Source: Nocardioides salarius (lineage in GTDB: Bacteria; Actinomycetota; Actinomycetes; Propionibacteriales; Nocardioidaceae). Taken from it: a stretch of 64,000 nt of DNA. The stretch is taken from positions 3,100,001 to 3,164,000 of the forward strand of contig NZ_JAFBBZ010000001.1 of assembly GCF_016907435.1 (NCBI RefSeq). Direction: 5' to 3'. The translations under genes were made by a program, and so were the position numbers. Shown piece by piece: positions 1 to 8,601 of this stretch. The number at the start of each line of letters is the position of its first letter. The stretch's first letter is position 1. The notes under the pieces are model-generated. The model was not told the DNA's origin and searched no databases. It saw only the letters and a list, made by a program, of their open reading frames with translations.

Positions 1-363
1 GACCTCGCCGACCTGCGGGGTCGGCTCGGCGGGCTGCTCGTGGGTCAGCATCCAGTCCCAGCGCGTGGCCGCGTCGTGCGCCCAGCCCGCCGGCAGCGCG
101 TCGTACGCCGCCGCCTCGACGGTGATCCGCCAGGGGCGGGGGTGCAGCGCGGCGACGCGCGCCATCAGCGGCTCGAGCGCCTCGGCGGGCCCCAGGCAGA
201 CCAGCTGCGGTCCGGGGGCCGGGCCGGTCCAGCGCGGGTGGTTCTCGACCACGGCCGCGGCCCCCGCGACCCAGGCACGAGGGGCCAGCGCCGGGTCGAC
301 CTGGTGGCGCACGAAGCGGTGCTGCGAGGTGGTGACCAGCTGCTCGACCGAGATCTCCTGCAC
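1..363 (-). CDS. Possible GNAT-type acetyltransferase, N-terminal part (cut by window edge)
   Basis: An open minus-strand frame runs off the left edge. The GTG at 363 gives a protein beginning [20 protein letters not shown], and about 121 residues are visible with no stop. It carries aromatic-rich stretches ([22 protein letters not shown]) but no complete diagnostic motif. Actinobacterial tsaD genes often sit beside GNAT acetyltransferases, and the sequence is compatible with the N-terminal half of such an enzyme, but the acetyl-CoA site would lie outside the window. The short frame opening with an ATG at 374 is out of phase and looks like a shadow. The gene is divergent from tsaD, with 73 bp between start codons. 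Coding status is fairly sure; function is a weak inference. Confidence 0.55.
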   Translation of the reverse strand, partial: MQEISVEQLVTTSQHRFVRHQVDPALAPRAWVAGAAAVVENHPRWTGPAPGPQLVCLGPAEALEPLMARVAALHPRPWRITVEAAAYDALPAGWAHDAATRWDWMLTHEQPAEPTPQVGEV

Positions 364-436
364 GGCCAGATCATGCCCGGGGCCCGGTGACGATCTGGGC
401 GCGGGGCCGGTGGGCTCGCGTGCGACGATGAGCCGC

Positions 437-1483
437 GTGAGCGAACCGCTGGTGCTGGGGATCGAGACGTCCTGCGACGAGACCGGGGTCGGGATCGTGC
501 GCGGCCACACGCTGCTGGCCGACGCGGTCGCGAGCAGCGTCGACGAGCACGCCCGCTTCGGCGGCGTGGTGCCCGAGGTGGCCAGCCGGGCGCACCTCGA
601 GGCGATGGTGCCCACGATCGAGCGGGCCTGCGAGACGGCGGGCATCTCGCTGCACGACGTCGACGCGATCGCGGTCACCAACGGGCCCGGCCTGGCCGGC
701 GCCCTGCTCGTCGGCGTCGCCTCCGCCAAGGCGCTGGCGCTGGGCCTGGGTAAGCCGCTCTACGGCGTCAACCACCTGGCCTCCCACGTCGCCGTCGACC
801 AGCTCGAGCACGGCCCGCTGCCCGAGCCCTGCCTGGCGATGCTGGTCAGCGGGGGACACTCCAGCCTGCTGCGCGTCGAGGACGTGACCGTCGGGGTCGA
901 CCCGATGGGCGAGACGATCGACGACGCTGCGGGGGAGGCCTTCGACAAGGTGGCCCGGCTGCTCGGGCTGCCGTTCCCGGGCGGGCCGCACATCGACCGG
1001 ATGGCACGCGAGGGCGACAGCGTGGCCATCGACTTCCCGCGGGGGCTGACGGCGCGCCGCGACCTCGAGCGGCACCGCTTCGACTTCTCGTTCTCGGGCC
1101 TCAAGACGGCCGTGGCCCGGTGGGTCGAGGCGCGCGAGCGCGCCGGTGAGCCGGTGCCGGTCGCGGACGTCGCGGCGTCGTTCCAGGAGGCGGTCTGCGA
1201 GGTGCTGGTGCGCAAGGCGCTCGACGCCGCCTCGAGCGAGGGCATCGACCACCTGCTCATCGGCGGTGGCGTCGCGGCCAACTCCCGGCTGCGTCACCTC
1301 GCCGAGGAGCGCGCCGAGCGGCTCGGCATCCGGGTGCGGGTGCCGCGCCCGGGCCTGTGCACCGACAACGGCGCGATGGTGGCCGCGCTGGGCGCGGAGA
1401 TGGTCGCCCGTGGCCGTACGCCGTCGTCGCTGGACCTGCCGGCCGACTCGAGCCTGCCGGTCTCCTCGGTGCTCGCCGGCTGA
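437..1483 (+). CDS. tsaD: tRNA N6-threonylcarbamoyladenosine synthase subunit TsaD
   Basis: TsaD transfers the threonylcarbamoyl group from TC-AMP to A37 of ANN-decoding tRNAs, working with TsaB and TsaE in the cytoplasm. The protein (348 aa) has the ASKHA-fold opening [15 protein letters not shown], the first metal-site segment SRAHLEAM (around residue 50) and the NHLASH motif (112-117) whose histidines bind the metal. LVSGGHSSL, the [14 protein letters not shown] segment and the C-terminal [11 protein letters not shown] and CTDNGAMVA blocks are also present, so it is full length. GTG 437 is chosen because the protein then starts [13 protein letters not shown] as in the family, and a GACGAT box ends 7 nt before it. 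ATG 428 is in frame and would add three residues. tsaB and tsaE are not in the window. Confidence 0.96.
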   Translation: MSEPLVLGIETSCDETGVGIVRGHTLLADAVASSVDEHARFGGVVPEVASRAHLEAMVPTIERACETAGISLHDVDAIAVTNGPGLAGALLVGVASAKALALGLGKPLYGVNHLASHVAVDQLEHGPLPEPCLAMLVSGGHSSLLRVEDVTVGVDPMGETIDDAAGEAFDKVARLLGLPFPGGPHIDRMAREGDSVAIDFPRGLTARRDLERHRFDFSFSGLKTAVARWVEARERAGEPVPVADVAASFQEAVCEVLVRKALDAASSEGIDHLLIGGGVAANSRLRHLAEERAERLGIRVRVPRPGLCTDNGAMVAALGAEMVARGRTPSSLDLPADSSLPVSSVLAG

Positions 1484-1488
1484 CCTGG

Positions 1489-1517
1489 CGCCCCGTCCTC
1501 AGTCGAGGACCGGGGCG
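1489..1517. terminator. Hairpin between convergent tsaD and the 1499-2827 gene
   Basis: Arms 1489-1500 and 1505-1517 pair over 12 bp with a single bulged G and a 4-nt loop. The stem starts just after the tsaD stop and includes the stop codon of the facing minus-strand gene, so it probably ends transcription from both sides. There is no clear U-tract. Confidence 0.6.
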
Positions 1518-2827
1518 TGGCCCTCGTCGTCGGTCCAGTCGTCCTCGGTGGCGAAGAAGGCCTGGTCGGGCCGGTCGGCGTCGCGCTTGCGACCACGGCC
1601 GGTGCCACCCGCCCCGCCGACCGCGCCACGGCCACCGGCGCCACCGGCCGAGCCGGCGGCGCGTGCGCCAGCCTGTCCGGAGGTGCCTCGGGCGCCGCCG
1701 GTCGCCCGGGTGCCCGTGGCTCCCGTCGCAGCTCCGCGACCGGCAGTGGTCGACGTCCCGACCGCACCGGCGCTGCGGCCGAGGGTGGCTCCGCCCGAGG
1801 TGCGTCCCGTGCCGATGGCGCGTGCGGCTGCGGGGCGACCGGCCGTGGACCCGGCAGCCGCGCCGCCCACCGGCGCCACGGAGGCTCCGCCGGCGAGGCG
1901 GCCGCCGAGGAGCGCCGCCCCACCCATCACGGCGCTGCCGGCGATGCCGCCGCCGATGCCTGCGGTCAGCCCGCCGGTGCCGCCGGTGCCGCTGGTCGTG
2001 CCGCTGGTCGTGCCGGGGCCCGTGGGCTGCTCGAACGGGTTGTCGCCGCCGTCGGGCGCGATCGCGTCGGTGTTCGGCTGCTCCGGGTCGCCCGAGCCGG
2101 TGTCCCCGTGGTCGGAGCCACCGGTGTCGATGGTGTCGCCGGTCGGTGCCGGTTGGGTGCCGGTCGGGTGGACGTGTGCGCTGCCCCCGGGGTGGCCCGC
2201 TGCGACGCTGCCGCCGGTCGGTGCGGCCCCGCCCGCGCCACGCCCGCCTCCAGCACCCGCGCCGGAGCCGGCGGCGTCACGCATGACCCGCTCGTCGGGC
2301 TCGCCGTGGATGCGGCGCATCACCTCGGCCGACTCGGCGTACGTCGTGTCGACCTGGTCGGCGCGCTGCTTGGCGCGCGTCTCGCGGTCGGCCATCGCGG
2401 CGTTGTAGGCGCCCAGGTCACGGCCGTAGCGCTGCTCGGCGCGCAGCGTGTCGGGGGTCTCCGGCATGCCGGGGGTCCGCTCGGGCGGCTGTGGCTGGGT
2501 GGGCGCGCTGGCGTCGAGGAGGCGCTGCTCGTGGGCGGCGGCCATCAGTGCCGAGTTCGACGTCTCGATCGCCTGTGCGGCCGCACGCATCTGCTCGCTG
2601 CGCTTCGCGGCCTTCTCGGCCACCTTGGTGAAGGCGGTGACGGCGGCCTCGCTGACCTCGGAGGACTCGCCGAAGCCGGCGCGCACGTCCTCCGTCGCCA
2701 TCTGGAGGACGCTCTGCACCTCCCGCAGCCTGTCGGCGCCCTGTCTCCACCCCTCGGCGGACACGGCCAGGTCGGGGAAGTGGGCGCCCGACACGGTGCG
2801 CCGCAGGCGCTCCTCCTGCTGGCCCAT
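1499..2827 (-). CDS. PPE/WXG-like protein with Gly/Ala/Thr-rich tail
   Basis: A 442-residue protein in two parts. Residues 1 to about 200 are helical and charged (heptad-like runs such as VAEKAAKRSEQMRAAAQAIE), resembling the helical region of type VII secretion-associated PPE/WXG100-superfamily proteins of actinobacteria. The rest is low complexity: Gly/Ala/Thr-rich segments, a hydrophobic glycine-rich patch (TAGIGGGIAGSAVMGGAALLGG) and a basic/acidic C-terminus (GRGRKRDADRPDQAFFATEDDWTDDEG). There is no signal peptide. Its ATG shares one base with the stop of the upstream gene (TGATG), so the two are probably translationally coupled. No EccC-type ATPase or mycosin is in the window, so assignment to a secretion system is inference from shape and pairing only. 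Confidence 0.75.
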   Translation of the reverse strand: MGQQEERLRRTVSGAHFPDLAVSAEGWRQGADRLREVQSVLQMATEDVRAGFGESSEVSEAAVTAFTKVAEKAAKRSEQMRAAAQAIETSNSALMAAAHEQRLLDASAPTQPQPPERTPGMPETPDTLRAEQRYGRDLGAYNAAMADRETRAKQRADQVDTTYAESAEVMRRIHGEPDERVMRDAAGSGAGAGGGRGAGGAAPTGGSVAAGHPGGSAHVHPTGTQPAPTGDTIDTGGSDHGDTGSGDPEQPNTDAIAPDGGDNPFEQPTGPGTTSGTTSGTGGTGGLTAGIGGGIAGSAVMGGAALLGGRLAGGASVAPVGGAAAGSTAGRPAAARAIGTGRTSGGATLGRSAGAVGTSTTAGRGAATGATGTRATGGARGTSGQAGARAAGSAGGAGGRGAVGGAGGTGRGRKRDADRPDQAFFATEDDWTDDEGHAPVLD

Positions 2828-3249
2828 CAGGCGTCGCCTCCCTGCTCGTTGCGAGCCCGGTCGTAGGCCGTGTCGCTCTGCGAGGTGAGTGAGGCCTCGT
2901 CGAGCATCTCGACGACCCGCTGCGTGGCCACCATGGTCTCGGCCGAGTCCTCATCGGCGCGCCTGATGAGGCGGGCGGCCTCGTGGACGCTCTCGGCGAA
3001 GGCCTCGAGGTCGCGGACGATGCCCTGCACGGTCTCGGCCATCACCTGCTGGGCCCGGGCGTGGTGCAACCCCAGCTCCTGGGCCCGGTCTCCGCGCCCG
3101 AGCGAGGGCATGGCGATCGGCGCGTCGGAGGCGAACCGGCGCGCCCACTCGCCCTCGCTGTTCTCACGCAGGAAGGAGATGACCCGGTCGATGGTCGTCT
3201 GTTCGACGGCCACGTACTGCATGGCCGCTGAAAGTCCTGCGAAGTACAT
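2827..3249 (-). CDS. Helical WXG100-like hypothetical protein
   Basis: A 140-residue, almost entirely helical protein that begins MYFAGLSAAMQYVAVEQTTI. It has no signal peptide or membrane segment. The region DLEAFAESVHEAARLIRRADED followed by MVATQRVVEMLDEAS looks like paired helices of the kind found in ESX substrate-like proteins, but a clear WxG turn is absent. Its last base pair is shared with the start of the PPE-like gene, forming a two-gene operon. Start 3249 is chosen because it retains the N-terminal helix; an internal ATG at 3222 is the alternative. A promoter-like TACCCT box embedded in a palindrome lies 61-80 bp upstream. Function unknown. Confidence 0.7.
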   Translation of the reverse strand: MYFAGLSAAMQYVAVEQTTIDRVISFLRENSEGEWARRFASDAPIAMPSLGRGDRAQELGLHHARAQQVMAETVQGIVRDLEAFAESVHEAARLIRRADEDSAETMVATQRVVEMLDEASLTSQSDTAYDRARNEQGGDA

Positions 3250-3309
3250 GCTGAGACTCCGGGTGTGTCGACGGTCCGTGTGTGTGCACACCTGTTGTGC
3301 CCCGGCGTG

Positions 3310-3329
3310 CTCAGGGTAAAACCTGAGCT
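3310..3329 (-). promoter_or_regulatory. Palindrome over a -10-like box upstream of the WXG-like operon
   Basis: On the minus strand, 7-bp arms (GCTCAGG / CCTGAGC) flank TTTTAC, and TACCCT (positions 3319-3314) forms a -10-like hexamer, which would start transcription near 3307. A similar motif, CAGGTTTTAC, occurs on the plus strand at 35056-35065. Confidence 0.4.
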
Positions 3330-3469
3330 GTGGCGGCATGTCCGCCCCGGCGCGTCCGGCACGACGGGCCCTCCTGCCGCACGGGCGTCGGCGAGGTGTC
3401 AACGGCGCTCGCTCCGGGTAGCAGGGATGCGAGGAGCCGCCCGTTGCCCGCCCGAGTCTCGGAGACCAT

Positions 3470-4063
3470 GTGAAGAAGCACGTGATCGTCGCCCCCCTGC
3501 TGTGCTCGGTGCTCGCGGTAGGTAGCTGCAGTGCGGGCGGCGAGGCCCCCGTCGCCGACGACGCCACGTCCCCGGCAGCGTCGCCGGGGTCGAGAGCTCC
3601 GGCGGAGGTCGACGACGCGTCCCTGGCCGCGTCCGAGGCGACGGGTGCTCGCCTGAGGTTCCCGTCGGCGCAGCTGCGGCTGCCCGACCAGACGTGGACG
3701 GCCAAGTCGGCGGCGAAGGGCTCGGGAGGGGGCTACGCGCCCGGCCTCTCGGGCAAGCTGTTCATCAACGAGGTGCCCACCATCACCAACTACCCCGACC
3801 TCGACGAGCTGTTGGACCTCTCGTTGGCAGACGCCAACCGCGACGAGTCCTTCGCTGTGCGGCTGGGGCCGGAGCGTGATCTCGACGGGGTGTCCGTCGC
3901 GGTCCTCGAGGGCAGCGGTGGGCGCGAGCACATGGTCCGCCTCGAGACTGGGGTGCTCGAGCCGCAGCCGGCGTACCTGACGCTGGAGATCCGCACCTCC
4001 GGGTCCGCCGCGCTGCACCGTGAGCGCGTCGACGCCGTGGTCGCCTCGTGGCAGTGGCGCTGA
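3470..4063 (+). CDS. Predicted lipoprotein, paralogue 1
   Basis: A 197-residue exported protein. The N-terminus MKKHVIVAPLLCSVLAVGSC ends in a lipobox-like AVGSC with the lipidated Cys at about residue 20. A Ser/Pro/Ala-rich linker follows to about residue 60, then a compact domain (GARLRFPSAQLRLPDQTW to the end WQWR). GTG 3470 is preceded by GGAG 9 nt upstream. The next gene is a diverged tandem copy and a decayed third copy follows, so the family expanded here by duplication; even the leader sequence around the ribosome-binding site is shared. No known domain is recognised; it may be a surface lipoprotein of the outer membrane leaflet. Function unknown. Confidence 0.8.
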   Translation: MKKHVIVAPLLCSVLAVGSCSAGGEAPVADDATSPAASPGSRAPAEVDDASLAASEATGARLRFPSAQLRLPDQTWTAKSAAKGSGGGYAPGLSGKLFINEVPTITNYPDLDELLDLSLADANRDESFAVRLGPERDLDGVSVAVLEGSGGREHMVRLETGVLEPQPAYLTLEIRTSGSAALHRERVDAVVASWQWR

Positions 4064-4114
4064 CGTGCGGGACGCGAGGAACCACCCGGCCGGAACACCA
4101 GAATCGGAGACCAC

Positions 4115-4705
4115 GTGAAGAAGCATCATCTCTCCCCGCTCCTGCTGTGCACGGCACTCGTCGTGGCCGGGTGCTCCGGGGATGACGACGGGTCGGCTGC
4201 CGGTGGTGCGACACCTCCGACGGCGCCCCCGACCTCGAGCACGCCGACGGAGCCCGAGTCGTCGGCTCCGGCGGCGCCTCCGGCGACCGGCGCCAGGCTC
4301 ACCCTGCCCTCAGCAGCTGTGCGGGTGCCTGACGACGACTGGGTCACTGAGGCGGCCGACACGGGGGCAGGAGGCGCCTACCTGCTGGACGGCACCGGTG
4401 GGCTGACGCTGCTGGAGGTCCCGACGCTGACCGACGACCCGGACCTCGACCTGCTGGTCGAGCTGACCCTGGACAACGCGAAGGCCGACAACCCCTTCCC
4501 GATGCGGTTGGGGGAGGCTCGCGAGGTCGACGGGGTGGAGATGCCGCTGATCGAGGGCAAGGGCGGGGGCAAGCACGTGACGATCCTGAAGTCGGTCGTC
4601 CTCGACCCGGCCGCCACGATCCACTTCGAGCTGCGGACCACGGGCCCGGCGTCCCTGCACCGCCAGCGGCTGGAGTCGATGCTCGCGACCTGGCGATGGC
4701 GCTGA
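4115..4705 (+). CDS. Predicted lipoprotein, paralogue 2
   Basis: A 196-residue paralogue of the preceding gene, with the same plan. The signal peptide MKKHHLSPLLLCTALVVAGC has a strong lipobox (VVAGC, Cys about 20), followed by a Thr/Pro/Ser-rich linker (about 25-65). The C-terminal domain is shared with paralogue 1: GARLTLPSAAVRVPDDDW, the VPTLTDDPDLDLLVEL block, FELRTTGPASLHRQRLESM, and the final WRWR. GTG 4115 has GGAGACCAC directly upstream, nearly identical to the leader of paralogue 1. The 51-bp gap suggests one transcript. Function unknown. Confidence 0.8.
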   Translation: MKKHHLSPLLLCTALVVAGCSGDDDGSAAGGATPPTAPPTSSTPTEPESSAPAAPPATGARLTLPSAAVRVPDDDWVTEAADTGAGGAYLLDGTGGLTLLEVPTLTDDPDLDLLVELTLDNAKADNPFPMRLGEAREVDGVEMPLIEGKGGGKHVTILKSVVLDPAATIHFELRTTGPASLHRQRLESMLATWRWR

Positions 4706-4709
4706 CGAG

Positions 4710-4846
4710 GTGCAGGTGAAGCAGCGGGGGCGGCACCCGTGCTTCGTCCTCGAGACGCTGGTCTGCAGCCTGAATTGCTGGCGGTGGGGATCGAGATCCG
4801 CACCCAGCGCGTCGAGTCGGTGCTGGCCTCGTTCCGCTGGCGCTGA
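4710..4846 (+). pseudogene. Decayed third copy of the tandem lipoprotein gene
   Basis: Directly after paralogue 2, frame 3 (from 4710) gives GRHPCFVLETLVCSL, matching GREHMVRLETGVLEP of paralogue 1. Frame 2 then gives LQPELLAVGIEIRT and QRVESVLASFRWR followed by TGA at 4844-4846. This matches EPQPAYLTLEIRT and the family ending ESMLATWRWR. The remnant therefore carries a frameshift near 4768, lacks the N-terminal two thirds, and has lost about nine residues (the SGSAALHRE-type segment) before the tail. Confidence 0.7.
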
Positions 4847-4852
4847 TCCGCA

Positions 4853-4874
4853 GTCCCGGTCCCGTCACCGGGAC
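4853..4874. terminator. Hairpin between the lipoprotein locus and the beta-propeller gene
   Basis: Perfect 8-bp arms GTCCCGGT / ACCGGGAC with a 6-nt loop. The stop codon of the facing minus-strand gene lies in the loop and distal arm. It is placed to act on both converging transcripts. Confidence 0.5.
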
Positions 4875-6049
4875 ATCCGGAACTCCGCCTCGATCTCGGG
4901 GTTCCCGCCCTGGACCGGCCCCTCGACCGTGGTGGGATCGCCGCCGTCCAGGGGCACCTCGAGCAGTGACCACTGGTTGTCCTGCAGGCCGGCGACCGAG
5001 ACCAGCAGCGCGTCGGGGGAGGCCCAGCCGGTCCGGCTGACCACCTGGCCGTCGTCGGGCTCGTAGGCCAGCACCGTCTCCAGCGACAGGTCGAGGACCC
5101 GGACGTCGCCCAGCATGTTGTTCTCGGCGAAGGCGGCCTCGACATAGCGCCCATCGGGGGAGAACGACAGCCCCCACACGACGCACGACCGGGCCGTGGT
5201 GGTCGCGGCAGCGACGTCGTACAGGCCGACGCAGCCGTACTGGGTGAACTCGTCGGCCGGCTGCTCGGAGAAGGACCACAGGCTGCCGTCGGGGCTCACG
5301 TCGTCGACGCGCACCGCCATGTCGATGTCGAAGGGCTCGACGCCGTCTCGGCTGACCACGTGCAGGGTGGTGTTCCCGTCACCGGTCAGCACCTCGCACC
5401 CCCCGGCGGCGCAACCGCTTCCGAGGACGGCGTCGACCGAGCGGTAGGCGTCGCGCTCGGCCGGCGGGGTGGCCAGCACGGTCGGCTCGCGGGTGCCCGA
5501 CTCGAGCACCCGCACGGCACCGTCCTCGCCCACCCACGCCGCCGTGTCGCTGGTCGCGCCGACGACGATGTGGTTGATCTCGGCGGGGTACGACGCCTGC
5601 ACCTCTCCGTCGGCGCCCAGCACGAGGATCTCCCTCCCGCCGTTGGGGACCGCCACGACCCTTCCGTCGCCGAGCAGGGCGTAGTCGATCACCTGCTCGT
5701 CGGGCAGGTCGAGCTCGGTCGTGGTCCCGTCGGGCCGGGTCAGGGTGCTGCCCCGCAGCACCGAGGAGGCCGGGGCCGAGGTCGTCTCGACCGCCTCGGT
5801 GGCCGACCGGGACGGGCCGGCGGGATCGGGGGCGTCGGTGCGGTCGATCGTGCCGCCCAGCAGCAGGACCGAGGGCACCGCGACGGCGACAGCCGCTGCC
5901 GCGGCGCCGGCCGCCAGGGCGTGGCGGCGGCGTCGGATGCCGCGGGCGCGGCCCTGCACGTCGGAGAGCGTGAAGGGCGTGTCGTGCAGGCCGGAGACCT
6001 CGCGCTCCAGTGCGGCCCCGATCTCGGTGCCCTGGCTGTTCTCGTTCAT
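4865..6049 (-). CDS. Membrane-anchored beta-propeller protein linked to the sigma factor
   Basis: A 394-residue protein: a cytoplasmic N-terminus (1-42), one transmembrane helix (about 43-66, [23 protein letters not shown]), a Ser/Thr-rich linker, then a large extracytoplasmic region with repeated motifs of a WD40/TolB-like propeller ([54 protein letters not shown]). Paired cysteines ([12 protein letters not shown]) may form a disulfide. Its ATG overlaps the sigma-factor stop (ATGA), so translation is coupled. This architecture and position are typical of accessory or anti-sigma-like partners of actinobacterial SigE-family sigma factors. I see no zinc anti-sigma motif, so sigma-binding is inference. 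Confidence 0.8.
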   Translation of the reverse strand: MNENSQGTEIGAALEREVSGLHDTPFTLSDVQGRARGIRRRRHALAAGAAAAAVAVAVPSVLLLGGTIDRTDAPDPAGPSRSATEAVETTSAPASSVLRGSTLTRPDGTTTELDLPDEQVIDYALLGDGRVVAVPNGGREILVLGADGEVQASYPAEINHIVVGATSDTAAWVGEDGAVRVLESGTREPTVLATPPAERDAYRSVDAVLGSGCAAGGCEVLTGDGNTTLHVVSRDGVEPFDIDMAVRVDDVSPDGSLWSFSEQPADEFTQYGCVGLYDVAAATTTARSCVVWGLSFSPDGRYVEAAFAENNMLGDVRVLDLSLETVLAYEPDDGQVVSRTGWASPDALLVSVAGLQDNQWSLLEVPLDGGDPTTVEGPVQGGNPEIEAEFRMSR

Positions 6050-6636
6050 CGTTCCTCCTCCCGGGGGTGCAGGTGTGCCGGTGTGCGTTCGCGGAGCAGG
6101 GCCATCGCCCGGCTCGACTGGGACTTCACGGTGCCCTTCGAGACCCCGAGGGTCTCGGCGGTCTCCGCCTCGCTGAGCTGCTCGTAGTAGCGCAGCACCA
6201 CGACCGCGCGGGCCTTGGGCGGCAGCGAGCGAACGACGTCCCACAGGGCGGCGGAGCCCCCGTCGTCGTAGGTGTCGTGGTGGGCGGCCGTCTCGGGGAG
6301 CCGCTCGGTGGCCTGCTCACGTCGGTGCCAGGGCCGCCGCCAGGCCGACGTCGTCTCGTTGACGAGGATCCGGCGCACGTAGGCGTCGACGGCGCCGCGG
6401 TCGCGGACCTTGTCCCACGACAGGTAGAGCTTGGCCAGCGCGGTCTGCAGCACGTCCTCGGCCTGGTGCCGGTCGCCGCAGACCAGGTACGCCGTGCGCA
6501 GCAGTGCCGCCTGGCGCGCGGCGAGGTACTCGGTGAACTCGGCGTCGCGCCGCTCGCTCCTGCCGCGGACCGGCGTGCGGTCGGTCTCCACGGCGCTCAC
6601 CTTCTCGGCCTGCCGGGCCGGTGCTCGTGCCTGCAT
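6046..6636 (-). CDS. SigE-family (ECF) RNA polymerase sigma factor
   Basis: A 196-residue ECF sigma factor that would direct RNA polymerase to an alternative promoter set. Sigma region 2 covers about 38-95 ([28 protein letters not shown], with the LYLSWDKV segment). Region 4 covers about 135-190 ([36 protein letters not shown]), a clear helix-turn-helix. It has the compact form of the SigE family. ATG 6636 has a strong GAGGAGGAG ribosome-binding site. The next gene overlaps its stop by 4 bp. An ECF-type promoter lies upstream on the same strand, suggesting autoregulation. Confidence 0.92.
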   Translation of the reverse strand: MQARAPARQAEKVSAVETDRTPVRGRSERRDAEFTEYLAARQAALLRTAYLVCGDRHQAEDVLQTALAKLYLSWDKVRDRGAVDAYVRRILVNETTSAWRRPWHRREQATERLPETAAHHDTYDDGGSAALWDVVRSLPPKARAVVVLRYYEQLSEAETAETLGVSKGTVKSQSSRAMALLRERTPAHLHPREEER

Positions 6637-6662
6637 CGTCTCCTCCTCGGTCCCACACCCAC

Positions 6663-6690
6663 CAGACGCAGCACCGGTGCGGAAGGTTGG
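6663..6690 (-). promoter_or_regulatory. ECF-type promoter of the sigma-factor operon
   Basis: On the minus strand a CCAACC -35 element (6690-6685) is followed after 16 nt by CGTCTG (6668-6663), about 27 nt upstream of the sigma-factor ATG. AACC and CGTC hexamers at this spacing are characteristic of ECF promoters, so the sigma factor may transcribe itself. The spacer contains a GCACCGGTGC palindrome. Confidence 0.5.
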
Positions 6691-6736
6691 AACCGCCTCC
6701 CCGGGGGTGCCCTCGCCCTCCTGGATGGGGTTGCAT

Positions 6737-6757
6737 GGTCCGGTAGCCATCCGGACC
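6737..6757 (+). promoter_or_regulatory. Inverted repeat at the mscR promoter
   Basis: Perfect 7-bp arms GGTCCGG / CCGGACC around TAGCCAT, ending 17 bp before the mscR start codon. The loop resembles a weak -10 box, so the palindrome is placed to act as an operator; it could also be a leader hairpin. Confidence 0.35.
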
Positions 6758-6774
6758 GATCGAGGAGATCGCAC

Positions 6775-7887
6775 ATGCAGCAGGTGAAGGCCGTCGTCGC
6801 GCGCGCCAAGGGCGCGCCCGTCGAGGTGACCACGATCAACGTCCCGGACCCCGGCCCGGGGGAGGCAGTGGTGCAGGTGCAGACGTGCGGTGTGTGCCAC
6901 ACCGACCTGCACTACCGCGAGGGCGGGATCAACGACGAGTTCCCGTTCCTGCTGGGCCACGAGGCCGCGGGGGTCGTGGAGTCGGTCGGTGAGGGTGTCA
7001 CCAGCGTGGCGCCCGGCGACTTCGTGGTGCTCAACTGGCGGGCGGTGTGCGGTGACTGCCGCGCCTGCAACCGCGGCGAGCCGCAGTACTGCTTCAACAC
7101 CCACAACGCGACCCAGAAGATGACGCTGGCCGAGGGTGACGACGCCGGCACCGAGCTGTCGCCGGCGCTGGGCATCGGCGCCTTCGCCGAGAAGACCCTC
7201 GTCGCCGCCGGCCAGTGCACCAAGGTCGACCCCGAGGCGCGTCCCGCCGCGGTGGGCCTGCTCGGCTGCGGCGTGATGGCCGGCATCGGTGCGTCCATCA
7301 ACACCGGCCAGACCACGCGGGGCCGCTCGGCCGCCGTGATCGGCTGCGGCGGTGTCGGCGTCGCAGCGGTCGCCGGTGCCGCGCTGTCGGGCGCCAGCCC
7401 CGTCATCGCCGTCGACATCGACCCCAAGAAGCTCGAGAAGGCCCGCGAGCTCGGCGCCACCCACACGGTGGACTCCTCGCAGGTCGACCCGGTCGAGGAG
7501 ATCAAGCGGATCTGCGCCGAGACCTACCCGGGCGCCGAGGGTGCCGACGTGGTGGTCGAGGCCGTGGGTCGCCCCGAGACCTGGAAGCAGGCGTTCTACG
7601 CCCGCGACCTGGCCGGCACCGTGGTGCTGGTCGGGGTGCCGACGCCGGACATGAAGGTGCCCGACCTGCCGCTCATCGACGTCTTCGGGCGCGGCGGGGC
7701 GCTGAAGTCGAGCTGGTACGGCGACTGCCTGCCCAGCCGCGACTTCCCGATGCTCGTCGACCTCTACACCTCCGGGCGCCTCGACCTCGACGCGTTCGTC
7801 ACCGAGGAGATCGGCATCGACGACGTGGAGGCCGCGTTCGACAAGATGCACCACGGCGACGTGCTGCGATCGGTGGTGGTGCTCTGA
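6775..7887 (+). CDS. mscR: S-(hydroxymethyl)mycothiol dehydrogenase
   Basis: A 370-residue zinc-dependent medium-chain alcohol dehydrogenase that oxidises the formaldehyde-mycothiol adduct to S-formylmycothiol with NAD (it can also act as nitrosomycothiol reductase). Catalytic zinc ligands are in [10 protein letters not shown] (Cys41) and GHEAAG (His62). The structural zinc site is C92-x2-C95-x2-C98-x7-C106. The Rossmann glycine motif is [15 protein letters not shown]. Length and motifs match the mycothiol-specific class III branch. ATG 6775 follows GAGGAG. The stop overlaps the start of the metallo-hydrolase gene, a pairing also seen in mycobacteria. Cytoplasmic formaldehyde detoxification. 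Confidence 0.93.
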   Translation: MQQVKAVVARAKGAPVEVTTINVPDPGPGEAVVQVQTCGVCHTDLHYREGGINDEFPFLLGHEAAGVVESVGEGVTSVAPGDFVVLNWRAVCGDCRACNRGEPQYCFNTHNATQKMTLAEGDDAGTELSPALGIGAFAEKTLVAAGQCTKVDPEARPAAVGLLGCGVMAGIGASINTGQTTRGRSAAVIGCGGVGVAAVAGAALSGASPVIAVDIDPKKLEKARELGATHTVDSSQVDPVEEIKRICAETYPGAEGADVVVEAVGRPETWKQAFYARDLAGTVVLVGVPTPDMKVPDLPLIDVFGRGGALKSSWYGDCLPSRDFPMLVDLYTSGRLDLDAFVTEEIGIDDVEAAFDKMHHGDVLRSVVVL

Positions 7888-8501
7888 TGACCGCCCGCGT
7901 GGACCACGCCGTCGTCTCGGGGACCTTCTCGCTCGACGGGGAGACCCACGAGGTCGACAACAACGTCTGGGTGGTCGGCGACGACACCGAGTGCGTCGTC
8001 ATCGACGCGCCGCACGACGTCGACGCGATCATGGAGCTGGTCGGTGACCGGGCGGTGCGCGCCATCCTGCTCACCCACGCCCACGACGACCACTGCCGCG
8101 TCGCCCCCGAGCTGCGCGAGCGGGTCGTGGCACCGATCATGCTGCACCCCGACGAGCGGCCGCTGTGGGAGCTCACCCACACCGACCACCTCTGGGACGT
8201 CGACCTCGGCGACGGGTTCGAGATCCTCGTCGGTGGCACCCGCCTGCAGGCCATCCACACCCCCGGCCACGCCCCGGGAGCGGTCTGCTTCCACGCGCCC
8301 TCGCTGGGCGTCGTCTTCACCGGCGACACGCTCTTCCAGGGCGGCCCCGGTGCGACCGGACGCTCGTACAGCGACGAGGACGTCATCAAGACGTCGATCC
8401 GCGAGCGGCTCTTCGCGCTGCCCGAGGAGACCGTGGTGCACACCGGCCACGGCCCCGACACCACCATCGGTGCGGAGAAGGCGGCGCTCGGCACCTCCTG
8501 A
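7887..8501 (+). CDS. MBL-fold metallo-hydrolase, partner of MscR
   Basis: A 204-residue metallo-beta-lactamase-fold hydrolase with the dinuclear metal motif THAHDDHC (H64, H66, D68, H69), a later HTPGHAPGAV histidine, FTGDTLFQGGPG and a final HTGHGPDTT histidine. The size is that of glyoxalase II-like thioesterases. It overlaps mscR by one base (TGATG) and is therefore co-translated. This suggests that it hydrolyses S-formylmycothiol or another mycothiol thioester produced by MscR. Family and operon are clear; the exact substrate is inference. Confidence 0.9.
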   Translation: MTARVDHAVVSGTFSLDGETHEVDNNVWVVGDDTECVVIDAPHDVDAIMELVGDRAVRAILLTHAHDDHCRVAPELRERVVAPIMLHPDERPLWELTHTDHLWDVDLGDGFEILVGGTRLQAIHTPGHAPGAVCFHAPSLGVVFTGDTLFQGGPGATGRSYSDEDVIKTSIRERLFALPEETVVHTGHGPDTTIGAEKAALGTS

Positions 8502-8516
8502 CCCATGGCGCTCGGG

Positions 8517-8575
8517 CAGTCCCTGACGTTCCACACACCTCGACGGCGTGTCGCGGTGAGGAACGTCAGGGACTG
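8517..8575. repeat. Long-armed hairpin (16-bp perfect arms, 27-nt loop)
   Basis: CAGTCCCTGACGTTCC (8517-8532) and its exact reverse complement (8560-8575) flank a 27-nt loop, between convergent genes ending at 8501 and 8602. It may act as a bidirectional terminator, but the loop is far longer than in the ordinary terminators of this window, and there is no U-tract. Five more hairpins here share this plan. Confidence 0.7.
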
Positions 8576-8601
8576 TCCGCGTCCTGGGGGCGCGGGTGGG
8601 G

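Noticed and set aside
65-427. N-terminal extension of TsaD by 121-124 residues
   Set aside because: The added segment has no homology to TsaD, overlaps the divergent gene, and the family starts at [12 protein letters not shown].
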